Shown: positions 1-12,457 of the stretch, one piece after another | Layout: the number at the start of each line of letters is the position of its first letter | Position numbering within the stretch: the stretch's first letter is position 1 | Source: Turritopsis dohrnii | Taxonomy: Eukaryota; Cnidaria; Hydrozoa; Anthoathecata; Oceaniidae | NCBI GenBank assembly: GCA_027922465.2 | Contig: BQMF02000048.1 | Location: 1,054,001 to 1,118,000 of the forward strand | Reading direction: 5' to 3' | DNA length: 64,000 bases | Made by a program: the position numbers and the translations under genes | The notes under the pieces: generated by a model | Databases searched by the model: none | Told to the model about the DNA's origin: nothing | What the model saw: only the letters and a program-made list of their open reading frames with translations

Positions 1-1850
1 CTTTTTTGATCAGTTTTTCAAGCTCTACAACATGGGTACATTTTCCATTCACAATTCCGTGATTTAATTTTAATTACGGGGTTCGCACACAGGGGTAACG
101 CGGGATATTTGGACATTCGTTTCAAAATTGAAGCCGTAAAAAACTTTTACGCGAGATACTATCTTATTATACTAGTTCGCGTTGTACATCCCACTTTTAT
201 TTTAGAGAGTGATATATTTCCTTTTTTTCACGGTCATCGTCCTCTTATGTGCGAGTAAAACCACGTAGAAGCGAGATACACTTTTTCACGATTACTCTAA
301 AAGCACGTGGCATTTGACGTCAGTTTTTCATTATGAGGGGGAATCATTGCATTGCATCCCCAATCGAACGCGACGTTTTTTGGGAAATATCTCGAGAACC
401 AATGGGGATAACTGACGTTTTTTTAGAGTCCGCGATACGGGTGATGGGTTGATGCAACATTTGGGCCTAAATTTTATTTAGTACTGCGGATATGACGTCA
501 TCAAAATCTTTGATCGACGATATCTCTGCAACGGTTGGTCGTAACGAAACGATCCCAAACATTTTTTGATCAATTTTTCAAGCTCTATAACATGAGTACA
601 TTTTCCAGTCACAATTCCGTGATTTAAGTTTTAGTCACGGGGTATGCACACGGGATTTTCGCACATTCCTTTCGAAATTAAAGCCGTAAAGAACTTTTAC
701 GCGAGTTGCTAGTCTTATATATAATAGCGAGTGTGTGTCGCAGTTTTGTTTTTGAGAGTGATAAATTTTGTTGAATTTTACGGTCAAAATCTTCTTAATC
801 GTGGACATATTTTTTGTTAGGTCATGCGTTTTTTTACGATTATTATATAGTAGCACATGCCGTGACGTCAGTTTTTTAATCTATCACGGGGAATCATTGC
901 ATTCCATCCCTAATCGAATGCGACCTTTTTGGAGAAATATCTGGAGAACTAAGAGGGATAACTGACGTTTTTAGGGTCCGCGAAACGGGCGATGGGGTGA
1001 CTCAAAATTTAGGCCTAAATTTTATTTGGTACTGCGGCTATGATGTCATCAAAATTTTAACCGACGATTTCTCTGCAACGGTTGGTCGTAGCGAAACGAT
1101 CCCATACATTTTTTGCTCAGTTGTTCGAGCTCTACAGCATGGATACACTTTCCACTTGCAATTCCGTGGTTTAATTTTTCGTTGCGGGGTTTGAACACCA
1201 TGATTATATTTTTTGTCACCTTTTTTCGACATGGGATTTTCATATATCCTTTTCGCAGTTAGATGTGGTAAAATGTTTTTGCCCGGGTTACTAGTATACA
1301 CTAATCCGAAATATAGTGTGTCACACTTTTATTTTAGAGAGTGACATATTTGTTTAAATTTTACGGTCATCGTCTTCTTATTTGCGCGTAAAACCACGTA
1401 GATGCGAGAGACACTTTTTTCATGATTAAGCACGTGGCATCATTTGACGTCAGTTTTTTTATAAACACAGGGAATCATTACATTGCGTCCCCAATCGAAC
1501 GCGACGATTTTGGGGAAATATCTTGAGAACCAATAGGGATAACTGACGTTTTAAAGGTTTCGCTATACGGGTGATGGGGTAACACAACATTTGGACCTAG
1601 AATTATTTGGTACTGCGGCTATGACGTCATCAAATTCTTTGATCGCCGATATCTCTCTAACCGTTGATCGTAGCGAAACGATGCCATACATTTTTTTGAT
1701 CAGTTTTTCCAGCTCTACAACATGGGTACACTTTCTATTCGTAATTCTGTGATTTTAGTTTTCATCACCTATTATCGACAAATCATTTTCAAAAATAAAG
1801 CCGTTAAAATTTTTTCCGCGAGTTACTAGTTTCAAACATTAGAGATAGGA
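1..1850. repeat. Diverged ~560-bp tandem satellite-like repeat, about 3.3 copies
   Basis: Landmark words recur in the same order: the 'agctctacaacatggg' block appears near 20, 580, 1128 and 1710, giving spacings of roughly 550-580 bp. Each copy also carries the sequences around 'actgcggatatgacgtcatc' and 'acttttattttagagagtga'. Copies differ by many substitutions and indels, so this is an old array. Perfect TGACGTCA palindromes (CRE-like) occur at 493-500 and 1622-1629. No open frame here looks like a gene. Fragments of the same family lie inverted at 26809-26932 and 28425-28557. Confidence 0.75.
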
Positions 1851-2165
1851 AAGTGCGGATGCTAGCGCAAAATTTTATCCCTCCTAATTATCAACGAGAA
1901 TCCCTGTCAATTATTTTTGCTACACATAAAGTATTAACGTGGGAAATCCCAAGATTTCGGGTATTTCCCTACATAAAGTTTAATCAATAAATATTAGGGG
2001 TTTTCCCTAATATTATCATTATAACCACAAACTACTCAGAAATGTAAACAATTAAATATCTCATAAAAATGTCCAGGGGAAATCCCCAATTGTAGTAAAA
2101 AGCAGTTTGTAGCAGTTTAAACTTTATAACATAAATGAGCTAACAATACTCATAACACGCAGATC

Positions 2166-2236
2166 AGCGTAGTCTAGTGGTTAAGAACGCCAACCTGCAC
2201 CAGCAAGGTCGTGTGTTCGAACCCCACGCAGTTCGT
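2166..2236 (+). repeat. tRNA-derived sequence (SINE head or tRNA pseudogene)
   Basis: A-box-like sequence 'tagtctagtggttaag' is followed about 35 bp later by a good B box, 'gtgttcgaacccc'. The anticodon arm does not fold well, so I read it as a tRNA pseudogene or SINE head, not a working tRNA. It lies about 400 bp left of the tRNA-Asn array and is unrelated to it. Apart from this element I see nothing recognisable between 1851 and 2627. Confidence 0.5.
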
Positions 2237-3556
2237 CTGAGAGGAAGTATATATACTTCGGCGGTTGTAGATGTCTCATGTTCTGGTTGTAAATCTTGCA
2301 TGAGTGCGCACTTCCCCGCAGTTGAGTTGAATATATCGCGGAATGGTTAGCAATGCGTCTGGCTGATTTATCACTGTCAGGTTTCTCTGGTCCATAGAGA
2401 CATTCAGGTTACCGTCATTTCGATCGAAATTCAACAAAACGTCAGGGCTTAGAAGTGTCAGCATGTATCCACAATGCCGACTATAATTGCACACTACATG
2501 CGCTGATCAGCGAAATATATACCATATGCTAAACACCGTGGTTATCGCTAAAATCAAAGCAATTTTCTCTTTTTCGTGAGATGGGAGTGAATTTGTTTGA
2601 CTCACTCTTGTTTGAACTTCCTTTTGTGAAATTTTCATTGAGCTATTGAATTCAGCAAGGGAAGGGGAAATCTGTTGAACAGTGAGTGCTTATGGAAGCA
2701 TTTGTAAGGAAGTACCTACATTTCCGATAACTGTCGTTGCTAAAATGAAAGCATAAGAGTATGTAAATGTAGTGTAATATGAGAGTCATAATATTACGAA
2801 ATTATTCTGGAGACATTTTGGAAAATGTTTATATAATCATAACAATGGCAATTGACATAGCAGCTACTGTGGCTTTACTGTGGCGTTAACTCAGCCTGAT
2901 TTGCTTGTCGACAGAATGTCGACGTTTCTATCTGAGCCTGGTTCTTAACGATAGAGTTAATTTGCTGCACTATAATGGAATTTCATTACGATGGCAAAAA
3001 TTAATCTTTCACTAGAGCAGTTTTAAAAGGGTAAATTTGCATAGTTTCGGCTAGTTGCAAAAAATTTTGAATTGCCTTTAATTGGTTAACATCTTTAAAA
3101 TCCAGCAAGATCATCTCCAAATGCTGTGCCTCTCACTAATCTCCTAGTATAGCGTGTTGTTGACCAAAAGACTGTAAAATCAGAGGACTTAAAAAGGCTA
3201 TTGTCTTTATGCGAACTGTAGAGCATTCGTTAACGTGTCATTTTGTTCTAGTTTATTTAGTTCCATTAGACATATGGTAGTTCTTGAAGTCATCTTTCAG
3301 AAGATATAAATCGTAAGTGTGACAAGGTATCCCAACAGCGGGGATGGATTTCTTCGGTAAGAATTTTTCTTACCATGTTTTCCTCCAAAAGAGGCGACAG
3401 ATATGTGTGATAGGCCAAATGACGAAGCAAATCTAACAGACCAAGTCTCGGACAAGTGATTGTATTAACAGAACGTCTATAATTTGTTAATAGTGCTCCT
3501 TAGAGGACGATAAATGCGATTACTTCTTGGTAGATCTAATGCGATCAGCAACTGTG

Positions 3557-3573
3557 GCTTCTGTGGCGCAATT

Positions 3574-3623
<50 letters not shown>

Positions 3624-3630
3624 AGGAGCG
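3557..3630 (+). tRNA. tRNA-Asn (GTT), unit 1 copy A
   Basis: Consensus 74-nt gene. It forms a perfect cloverleaf: acceptor GCTTCTG/CAGGAGC with one T-G wobble, D stem GCGC/GCGC, anticodon stem TTCGG/CCGAA around loop CTGTTAA (anticodon GTT at the expected place), T arm GGTGG-TTCAAGC-CCACC and discriminator G. There is no intron. A Pol III terminator TTTT follows at 3639-3642. Confidence 0.97.
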
Positions 3631-3898
3631 GATTTGTATTTTATAAAAGTAAATATTGTACTCTTTGGTGTTGCAGGTAACGGTGCATATTTTATTTCCG
3701 TATTTGAAGAAAAATCTAACTTCTACGTTCAAACGGCGTCAGGTAATTTGAAAGTTAAAAATTTAAAAAAAATTCAAAAAAGCACATGGTTAATAGGAGA
3801 TGCTATGACCAAACACTTTCAAAGTTTGTAACAGTGTTCGGTAAAACACGATAGTGGAAATAAGTGTTATGCTAGACCTCATGCGAGAAGCCACTGTG

Positions 3899-3915
3899 GC
3901 TTCTGTGGCGCAATT

Positions 3916-3965
<50 letters not shown>

Positions 3966-3972
3966 AGGAGCG
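3899..3972 (+). tRNA. tRNA-Asn (GTT), unit 1 copy B
   Basis: Identical in its 74 nt to copy A but with a different, paralogous 3' flank. The first TTTT downstream is at 3996-3999. Confidence 0.97.
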
Positions 3973-5254
3973 AATATATAATTTATAAAAGTAAATTTTG
4001 TACTTTTTGAAGTTGCTGAAAACGATGGATTTATGTTTGCGTAATTGAGGAATGTTAATCATGTGTGAATGTGAGTAAGTACAATGACCTTTCTATTTAC
4101 TTTAGTATGACAGTTTGTTTGAAGTTTAAATAGACTATCTCCAAATGATGTGGCAATTACAAGTCTAAATGTCGTTTTTGTGAAAATATTAGGAAAACAG
4201 ATCTTAAAAAATGAATTTGTGTCCTCCAAATGACAAAAATCTTGCTATCCGGACAGTGCCTCTCGCTTAAATTATTCTAAGTAGACCAAGACAAAAACCT
4301 GCCGATCAACAATAATAATTAATTGAAATTTTCATTGAGTTATTGAATTCAGCAAGGGAAGTGGAATTCTGTTGAACAGTGAGTGCTTATGGAAGCTTTT
4401 GTAGGGAAGTACCTACATTTCCGATAACTGTTGTTGCTAAAATGAAAGCATAAGAGTATGTAAATGTAGTGTAATATGAGAGTCATAATATTACGAAATT
4501 ATTCTGGAGACATTTTGGAAAATGTTTATATAATCATAACAATGGCAATTGACATAGGAGCTACTGTGGCTTTAATGTGGCGTTAGCTCAGCCTGATTTG
4601 CTTGTCGACAGAATGTCGACGTTTCTATCTGAGCCTCGGTTCTTAACGATAGAGTTAATTTGCTGCACTATAATGGAATTTCATTACGATGGCAAAAACT
4701 AATCTTTCACTAGAGCAATTTTAAAAGGGTAAATTTGCATAATTTCGGCTAGTTGCAAAAAATTTTGAATTGCCTTTAATTGGTTAACATCTTTAAAATC
4801 CAGCAAGATCATCTCCAAATGCTGTGCCTCTCACTAATCTCCTAGTATAGCGTGTTGTTGATCAAAAGACTGTAAAATCAGAGGACTTAAAAAGGCTATT
4901 GTCTTTATGCGAACTGTAGAGCATTCGTTAACGTGTCATTTTGTTCTAGTTTATTTAGTTCCATTAGACATATGGTAGTTCTTGAAGTCATCTTTCAGAA
5001 GATATAAATCGTAAGTGTGACAAGGTATCCCAACAGCGGGGATGGATTTCTTCGGTAAGAATTTTTCTTACCATGTTTTTCTCCAAAAGAGGCGACAGAT
5101 ATGTGTGATAGGCCAAATGACGAAGCAAATCTAACAGACCAAGTCTCGGACAAGTGATTGTATTAACAGAACGTCTATAATTTGTTAATAGTGCTCCTTA
5201 GAGGACGATAAATGCGATTACTTCTTGGTAGATCTAATGCGATCAGCAACTGTG

Positions 5255-5271
5255 GCTTCTGTGGCACAATT

Positions 5272-5319
<48 letters not shown>

Positions 5320-5328
5320 GCAGGAGCG
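5255..5328 (+). tRNA. tRNA-Asn (GTT), unit 2 copy A, two stem mismatches
   Basis: Differs from consensus at two bases. The D stem reads GCAC instead of GCGC, and the 3' side of the T stem reads CCACG instead of CCACC. Both changes break a pair, so this is the only forward-array copy likely to be impaired. Confidence 0.85.
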
Positions 5329-5596
5329 GATTTGTATTTTATAAAAGTAAATATTGTACTCTTTGGTGTTGCAGGTAACGGTGCATATTTTATTTCCGTA
5401 TTTGAAGAAAAATCTAACTTCTACGTTCAAACGGCGTCAGGTAATTTGAAAGTTAAAAATTTAAAAAAAATTCAAAAAAGCACATGGTTGATAGGAGATG
5501 CTATGACCAAAAACTTTCAAAGTTTGTAACAGTGTTCGGTAAAACACGATAGTGGAGATAAGTGTTGTGGTAGACCTCATGCGGGAAGCCACTGTG

Positions 5597-5613
5597 GCTT
5601 CTGTGGCGCAATT

Positions 5614-5663
<50 letters not shown>

Positions 5664-5670
5664 AGGAGCG
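5597..5670 (+). tRNA. tRNA-Asn (GTT), unit 2 copy B
   Basis: Exact consensus tRNA-Asn sequence with intact cloverleaf. Confidence 0.97.
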
Positions 5671-6283
5671 AATATATAATTTATAAAAGTAAATTTTGTA
5701 CTTTTTGAAGTTGCTGAAAACGATGGATTTATGTTTGCGTAATTGAGGAATGTTAATCATGTGTGAATGTGAGTAAGTACAATGACCTTTCTATTTACTT
5801 TAGTATGACAGTTTGTTTGAAGTTTAAATAGACTATCTCCAAATGATGTGGCAATTACAAGTCTAAATGTCGTTTTTGTGAAAATATTAGGAAAACAGAT
5901 CTTAAAAAATGAATTTGTGTCCTCCAAATGACAAAAATCTTGCTATCCGGACAGTGCCTCTCGCTTAAATTATTCTAAGTAGACCAAGACAAAAACCTGG
6001 CGATCAACAATAATAATTAATTGAAATTTTCATTGAGTTATTGAATTCAGCAAGGGAAGTGGAATTCTGTTGAATAGTGAGTGCTTATGGAAGCTTTTGT
6101 AGGGAAGTACCTACATTTCCGATAACTGTTGTTGCTAAAATGAAAGCATAAGAGTATGTAAATGTAGTGTAATATGAGAGTCATAATATTACGAAATTAT
6201 TCTGGAGACATTTTGGAAAATGTTTATATAATCATAACAATGGCAATTGACATAGGAGCTACTGTGGCTTTAATGTGGCGTTA

Positions 6284-6332
6284 GCTCAGCCTGATTTGCT
6301 TGTCGACAGAATGTCGACGTTTCTATCTGAGC
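6284..6332 (+). other. Conserved two-tier hairpin, one per array unit; possible structured RNA or cruciform
   Basis: The outer stem GCTCAG/CTGAGC (6284-6289 with 6327-6332) encloses a perfect inner hairpin GTCGAC-AGAAT-GTCGAC (6302-6318). It recurs in forward units at 2889 (one outer-stem base changed), 4587, 7981, 9678, 11375, 13071 and 14768, and inverted at 21388-21436. It is kept in the degraded inverted arm. The sequence just before it, 'gcgttagctcagcc', resembles a tRNA A box, but no B box follows. No known RNA family is recognised; a DNA palindrome with no function is equally possible. Confidence 0.4.
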
Positions 6333-6951
6333 CTGGTTCTTAACGATAGAGTTAATTTGCTGCACTATAATGGAATTTCATTACGATGGCAAAAACTAAT
6401 CTTTCACTAGAGCAATTTTAAAAGGGTAAATTTGCATAATTTCGGCTAGTTGCAAAAAATTTTGAATTGCCTTTAATTGGTTAACATCTTTAAAATCCAG
6501 CAAGATCATCTCCAAATGCTGTGCCTCTCACTAATCTCCTAGTATAGCGTGTTGTTGACCAAAAGACTGTAAAATCAGAGGACTTAAAAAGGCTATTGTC
6601 TTTATGCGAACTGTAGAGCATTCGTTAACGTGTCATTTTGTTCTAGTTTATTTAGTTCCATTAGACATATGGTAGTTCTTGAAGTCATCTTTCAGAAGAT
6701 ATAAATCGTAAGTGTGACAAGGTATCCCAACAGCGGGGATGGATTTCTTCGGTAAGAATTTTTCTTACCATGTTTTTCTCCAAAAGAGGCGACAGATATG
6801 TGTGATAGGCCAAATGACGAAGCAAATCTAACAGACCAAGTCTCGGACAAGTGATTGTATTAACAGAACGTCTATAATTTGTTAATAGTGCTCCTTAGAG
6901 GACGATAAATGCGATTACTTCTTGGTAGATCTAATGCGATCAGCAACTGTG

Positions 6952-6968
6952 GCTTCTGTGGCGCAATT

Positions 6969-7018
<50 letters not shown>

Positions 7019-7025
7019 AGGAGCG
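6952..7025 (+). tRNA. tRNA-Asn (GTT), unit 3 copy A
   Basis: Exact consensus tRNA-Asn sequence, 1,697 bp after the equivalent gene of unit 2. Confidence 0.97.
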
Positions 7026-7293
7026 GATTTGTATTTTATAAAAGTAAATATTGTACTCTTTGGTGTTGCAGGTAACGGTGCATATTTTATTTCCGTATTT
7101 GAAGAAAAATCTAACTTCTACGTTCAAACGGCGTCAGGTAATTTGAAAGTTAAAAATTTAAAAAAAATTCAAAAAAGCACATGGTTGATAGGAGATGCTA
7201 TGACCAAAAACTTTCAAAGTTTGTAACAGTGTTCGGTAAAACACGATAGTGGAGATAAGTGTTATGGTAGACCTCATGCGATAAGCCACTGCG

Positions 7294-7310
7294 GCTTCTG
7301 TGGCGCAATT

Positions 7311-7360
<50 letters not shown>

Positions 7361-7367
7361 AGGAGCG
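7294..7367 (+). tRNA. tRNA-Asn (GTT), unit 3 copy B
   Basis: Exact consensus tRNA-Asn sequence. Confidence 0.97.
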
Positions 7368-8648
7368 AATATATAATTTATAAAAGTAAATTTTGTACTT
7401 TTTGAAGTTGCTGAAAACGATGGATTTATGTTTGCGTAATTGAGGAATGTTAATCATGTGTGAATGTGAGTAAGTACAATGACCTTTCTATTTACTTTAG
7501 TATGACAGTTTGTTTGAAGTTTAAATAGACTATCTCCAAATGATGTGGCAATTACAAGTCTAAATGTCGTTTTTGTGAAAATATTAGGAAAACAGATCTT
7601 AAAAAATGAACTTGTGTCCTCCAAATGACAAAAATCTTGCTATCCGGACACTGCCTCTCGCTTAAATTATTCTAAGTAGACCAAGACAAAAACCTGGCGA
7701 TCAACAATAATAATTAATTGAAATTTTCATTGAGTTATTGAATTCAGCAAGGGAAGTGGAATTCTGTTGAACAGTGAGTGCTTATGGAAGCTTTTGTAGG
7801 GAAGTACCTACATTTCCGATAACTGTTGTTGCTAAAATGAAAGCATAAGAGTATGTAAATGTAGTGTAATATGAGAGTCATAATATTACGAAATTATTCT
7901 GGAGACATTTTGGAAAATGTTTATATAATCATAACAATGGCAATTGACATAGGAGCTACTGTGGCTTTAATGTGGCGTTAGCTCAGCCTGATTTGCTTGT
8001 CGACAGAATGTCGACGTTTCTATCTGAGCCTGGTTCTTAACGATAGAGTTAATTTGCTGCACTATAATGGAATTTCATTACGATGGCAAAAATTAATCTT
8101 TCACTAGAGCAATTTTAAAAGGGTAAATTTGCATAATTTCGGCTAGTTGCAAAAAATTTTGAATTGCCTTTAATTGGTTAACATCTTTAAAATCCAGCAA
8201 GATCATCTCCAAATGCTGTGCCTCTCACTAATCTCCTAGTATAGCGTGTTGTTGACCAAAAGACTGTAAAATCAGAGGACTTAAAAAGGCTATTGTCTTT
8301 ATGCGAACTGTAGAGCATTCGTTAACGTGTCATTTTGTTCTAGTTTATTTAGTTCCATTAGACATATGGTAGTTCTTGAAGTCATCTTTCAGAAGATATA
8401 AATCGTAAGTGTGACAAGGTATCCCAACAGCGGGGATGGATTTCTTCGGTAAGAATTTTTCTTACCATGTTTTTCTCCAAAAGAGGCGACAGATATGTGT
8501 GATAGGCCAAATGACGAAGCAAATCTAACAGACCAAGTCTCGGACAAGTGATTGTATTAACAGAACGTCTATAATTTGTTAATAGTGCTCCTTAGAGGAC
8601 GATAAATGCGATTACTTCTTGGTAGATCTAATGCGATCAGCAACTGTG

Positions 8649-8665
8649 GCTTCTGTGGCGCAATT

Positions 8666-8715
<50 letters not shown>

Positions 8716-8722
8716 AGGAGCG
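8649..8722 (+). tRNA. tRNA-Asn (GTT), unit 4 copy A
   Basis: Exact consensus tRNA-Asn sequence. Confidence 0.97.
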
Positions 8723-8990
8723 GATTTGTATTTTATAAAAGTAAATATTGTACTCTTTGGTGTTGCAGGTAACGGTGCATATTTTATTTCCGTATTTGAA
8801 GAAAAATCTAACTTCTACGTTCAAACGGCGTCAGGTAATTTGAAAGTTAAAAATTTAAAAAAAATTCAAAAAAGCACATGGTTGATAGGAGATGCTATGA
8901 CCAAAAACTTTCAAAGTTTGTAACAGTGTTCGGTAAAACACGATAGTGGAGATAAGTGTTATGGTAGACCTCATGCGATAAGCCACTGCG

Positions 8991-9007
8991 GCTTCTGTGG
9001 CGCAATT

Positions 9008-9057
<50 letters not shown>

Positions 9058-9064
9058 AGGAGCG
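8991..9064 (+). tRNA. tRNA-Asn (GTT), unit 4 copy B
   Basis: Exact consensus tRNA-Asn sequence. Confidence 0.97.
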
Positions 9065-10345
9065 AATATATAATTTATAAAAGTAAATTTTGTACTTTTT
9101 GAAGTTGCTGAAAACGATGGATTTATGTTTGCGTAATTGAGGAATGTTAATCATGTGTGAATGTGAGTAAGTACAATGACCTTTCTATTTACTTTAGTAT
9201 GACAGTTTGTTTGAAGTTTAAATAGACTATCTCCAAATGATGTGGCAATTACAAGTCTAAATGTCGTTTTTGTGAAAATATTAGGAAAACAGATCTTAAA
9301 AAATGAACTTGTGTCCTCCAAATGACAAAAATCTTGCTATCCGGACACTGCCTCTCGCTTAAATTATTCTAAGTAGACCAAGACAAAAACCTGGCGATCA
9401 ACAATAATAATTAATTGAAATTTTCATTGAGTTATTGAATTCAGCAAGGGAAGTGGAATTCTGTTGAACAGTGAGTGCTTATGGAAGCTTTTGTAGGGAA
9501 GTACCTACATTTCCGATAACTGTCGTTGCTAAAATGAAAGCATAAGAGTATGTAAATGTAGTGTAATATGAGAGTCATAATATTACGAAATTATTCTGGA
9601 GACATTTTGGAAAATGTTTATATAATCATAACAATGGCAATTGACATAGGAGCTACTGTGGCTTTAATGTGGCGTTAGCTCAGCCTGATTTGCTTGTCGA
9701 CAGAATGTCGACGTTTCTATCTGAGCCTGGTTCTTAACGATAGAGTTAATTTGCTGCACTATAATGGAATTTCATTACGATGGCAAAAATTAATCTTTCA
9801 CTAGAGCAATTTTAAAAGGGTAAATTTGCATAATTTCGGCTAGTTGCAAAAAATTTTGAATTGCCTTTAATTGGTTAACATCTTTAAAATCCAGCAAGAT
9901 CATCTCCAAATGCTGTGCCTCTCACTAATCTCCTAGTATAGCGTGTTGTTGACCAAAAGACTGTAAAATCAGAGGACTTAAAAAGGCTATTGTCTTTATG
10001 CGAACTGTAGAGCATTCGTTAACGTGTCATTTTGTTCTAGTTTATTTAGTTCCATTAGACATATGGTAGTTCTTGAAGTCATCTTTCAGAAGATATAAAT
10101 CGTAAGTGTGACAAGGTATCCCAACAGCGGGGATGGATTTCTTCGGTAAGAATTTTTCTTACCATGTTTTTCTCCAAAAGAGGCGACAGATATGTGTGAT
10201 AGGCCAAATGACGAAGCAAATCTAACAGACCAAGTCTCGGACAAGTGATTGTATTAACAGAACGTCTATAATTTGTTAATAGTGCTCCTTAGAGGACGAT
10301 AAATGCGATTACTTCTTGGTAGATCTAATGCGATCAGCAACTGTG

Positions 10346-10362
10346 GCTTCTGTGGCGCAATT

Positions 10363-10412
<50 letters not shown>

Positions 10413-10419
10413 AGGAGCG
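10346..10419 (+). tRNA. tRNA-Asn (GTT), unit 5 copy A
   Basis: Exact consensus tRNA-Asn sequence. Confidence 0.97.
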
Positions 10420-10687
10420 GATTTGTATTTTATAAAAGTAAATATTGTACTCTTTGGTGTTGCAGGTAACGGTGCATATTTTATTTCCGTATTTGAAGAA
10501 AAATCTAACTTCTACGTTCAAACGGCGTCAGGTAATTTGAAAGTTAAAAATTTAAAAAAAATTCAAAAAAGCACATGGTTGATAGGAGATGCTATGACCA
10601 AAAACTTTCAAAGTTTGTAACAGTGTTCGGTAAAACACGATAGTGGAGATAAGTGTTATGGTAGACCTCATGCGATAAGCCACTGCG

Positions 10688-10704
10688 GCTTCTGTGGCGC
10701 AATT

Positions 10705-10754
<50 letters not shown>

Positions 10755-10761
10755 AGGAGCG
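10688..10761 (+). tRNA. tRNA-Asn (GTT), unit 5 copy B
   Basis: Exact consensus tRNA-Asn sequence. Confidence 0.97.
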
Positions 10762-12042
10762 AATATATAATTTATAAAAGTAAATTTTGTACTTTTTGAA
10801 GTTGCTGAAAACGATGGATTTATGTTTGCGTAATTGAGGAATGTTAATCATGTGTGAATGTGAGTAAGTACAATGACCTTTCTATTTACTTTAGTATGAC
10901 AGTTTGTTTGAAGTTTAAATAGACTATCTCCAAATGATGTGGCAATTACAAGTCTAAATGTCGTTTTTGTGAAAATATTAGGAAAACAGATCTTAAAAAA
11001 TGAACTTGTGTCCTCCAAATGACAAAAATCTTGCTATCCGGACACTGCCTCTCGCTTAAATTATTCTAAGTAGACCAAGACAAAAACCTGGCGATCAACA
11101 ATAATAATTAATTGAAATTTTCATTGAGTTATTGAATTCAGCAAGGGAAGTGGAATTCTGTTGAACAGTGAGTGCTTATGGAAGCTTTTGTAGGGAAGTA
11201 CCTACATTTCCGATAACTGTCGTTGCTAAAATGAAAGCATAAGAGTATGTAAATGTAGTGTAATATGAGAGTCATAATATTACGAAATTATTCTGGAGAC
11301 ATTTTGGAAAATGTTTATATAATCATAACAATGGCAATTGACATAGGAGCTACTGTGGCTTTACTGTGGCGTTAGCTCAGCCTGATTTGCTTGTCGACAG
11401 AATGTCGACGTTTCTATCTGAGCCTGGTTCTTAACGATAGAGTTAATTTGCTGCACTATAATGGAATTTCATTACGATGGCAAAAATTAATCTTTCACTA
11501 GAGCAATTTTAAAAGGGTAAATTTGCATAATTTCGGCTAGTTGCAAAAAATTTTGAATTGCCTTTAATTGGTTAACATCTTTAAAATCCAGCAAGATCAT
11601 CTCCAAATGCTGTGCCTCTCACTAATCTCCTAGTATAGCGTGTTGTTGACCAAAAGACTGTAAAATCAGAGGACTTAAAAAGGCTATTGTCTTTATGCGA
11701 ACTGTAGAGCATTCGTTAACGTGTCATTTTGTTCTAGTTTATTTAGTTCCATTAGACATATGGTAGTTCTTGAAGTCATCTTTCAGAAGATATAAATCGT
11801 AAGTGTGACAAGGTATCCCAACAGCGGGGATGGATTTCTTCGGTAAGAATTTTTCTTACCATGTTTTTCTCCAAAAGAGGCGACAGATATGTGTGATAGG
11901 CCAAATGACGAAGCAAATCTAACAGACCAAGTCTCGGACAAGTGATTGTATTAACAGAACGTCTATAATTTGTTAATAGTGCTCCTTAGAGGACGATAAA
12001 TGCGATTACTTCTTGGTAGATCTAATGCGATCAGCAACTGTG

Positions 12043-12059
12043 GCTTCTGTGGCGCAATT

Positions 12060-12109
<50 letters not shown>

Positions 12110-12116
12110 AGGAGCG
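12043..12116 (+). tRNA. tRNA-Asn (GTT), unit 6 copy A
   Basis: Exact consensus tRNA-Asn sequence. Confidence 0.97.
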
Positions 12117-12383
12117 GATTTGTATTTTATAAAAGTAAATATTGTACTCTTTGGTGTTGCAGGTAACGGTGCATATTTTATTTCCGTATTTGAAGAAAAA
12201 TCTAACTTCTACGTTCAAACGGCGTCAGGTAATTTGAAAGTTAAAAATTTAAAAAAATTCAAAAAAGCACATGGTTGATAGGAGATGCTATGACCAAAAA
12301 CTTTCAAAGTTTGTAACAGTGTTCGGTAAAACACGATAGTGGAGATAAGTGTTATGGTAGACCTCATGCGATAAGCCACTGCG

Positions 12384-12400
12384 GCTTCTGTGGCGCAATT

Positions 12401-12450
<50 letters not shown>

Positions 12451-12457
12451 AGGAGCG
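12384..12457 (+). tRNA. tRNA-Asn (GTT), unit 6 copy B
   Basis: Exact consensus. The A-to-B distance is 341 instead of 342 because one A is missing from an A-run in the spacer. Confidence 0.97.

Noticed and set aside
3604..3831. 75-codon frame repeated in every array unit (MVVQAHPGADLYF...)
   Set aside because: It starts with TTG inside the tRNA gene, overlaps the tRNA and its terminator, is frameshifted in unit 6 and altered at 24122. Its conservation is explained by array homogeneity.
6400..6490. Possible spliced-leader or snRNA gene in each unit (a donor-like 'gggtaaat' followed by an Sm-like 'aattttga')
   Set aside because: The two motifs are short and expected in AT-rich DNA, no stable terminal stem-loop or promoter element was found, and no known leader sequence was recognised.
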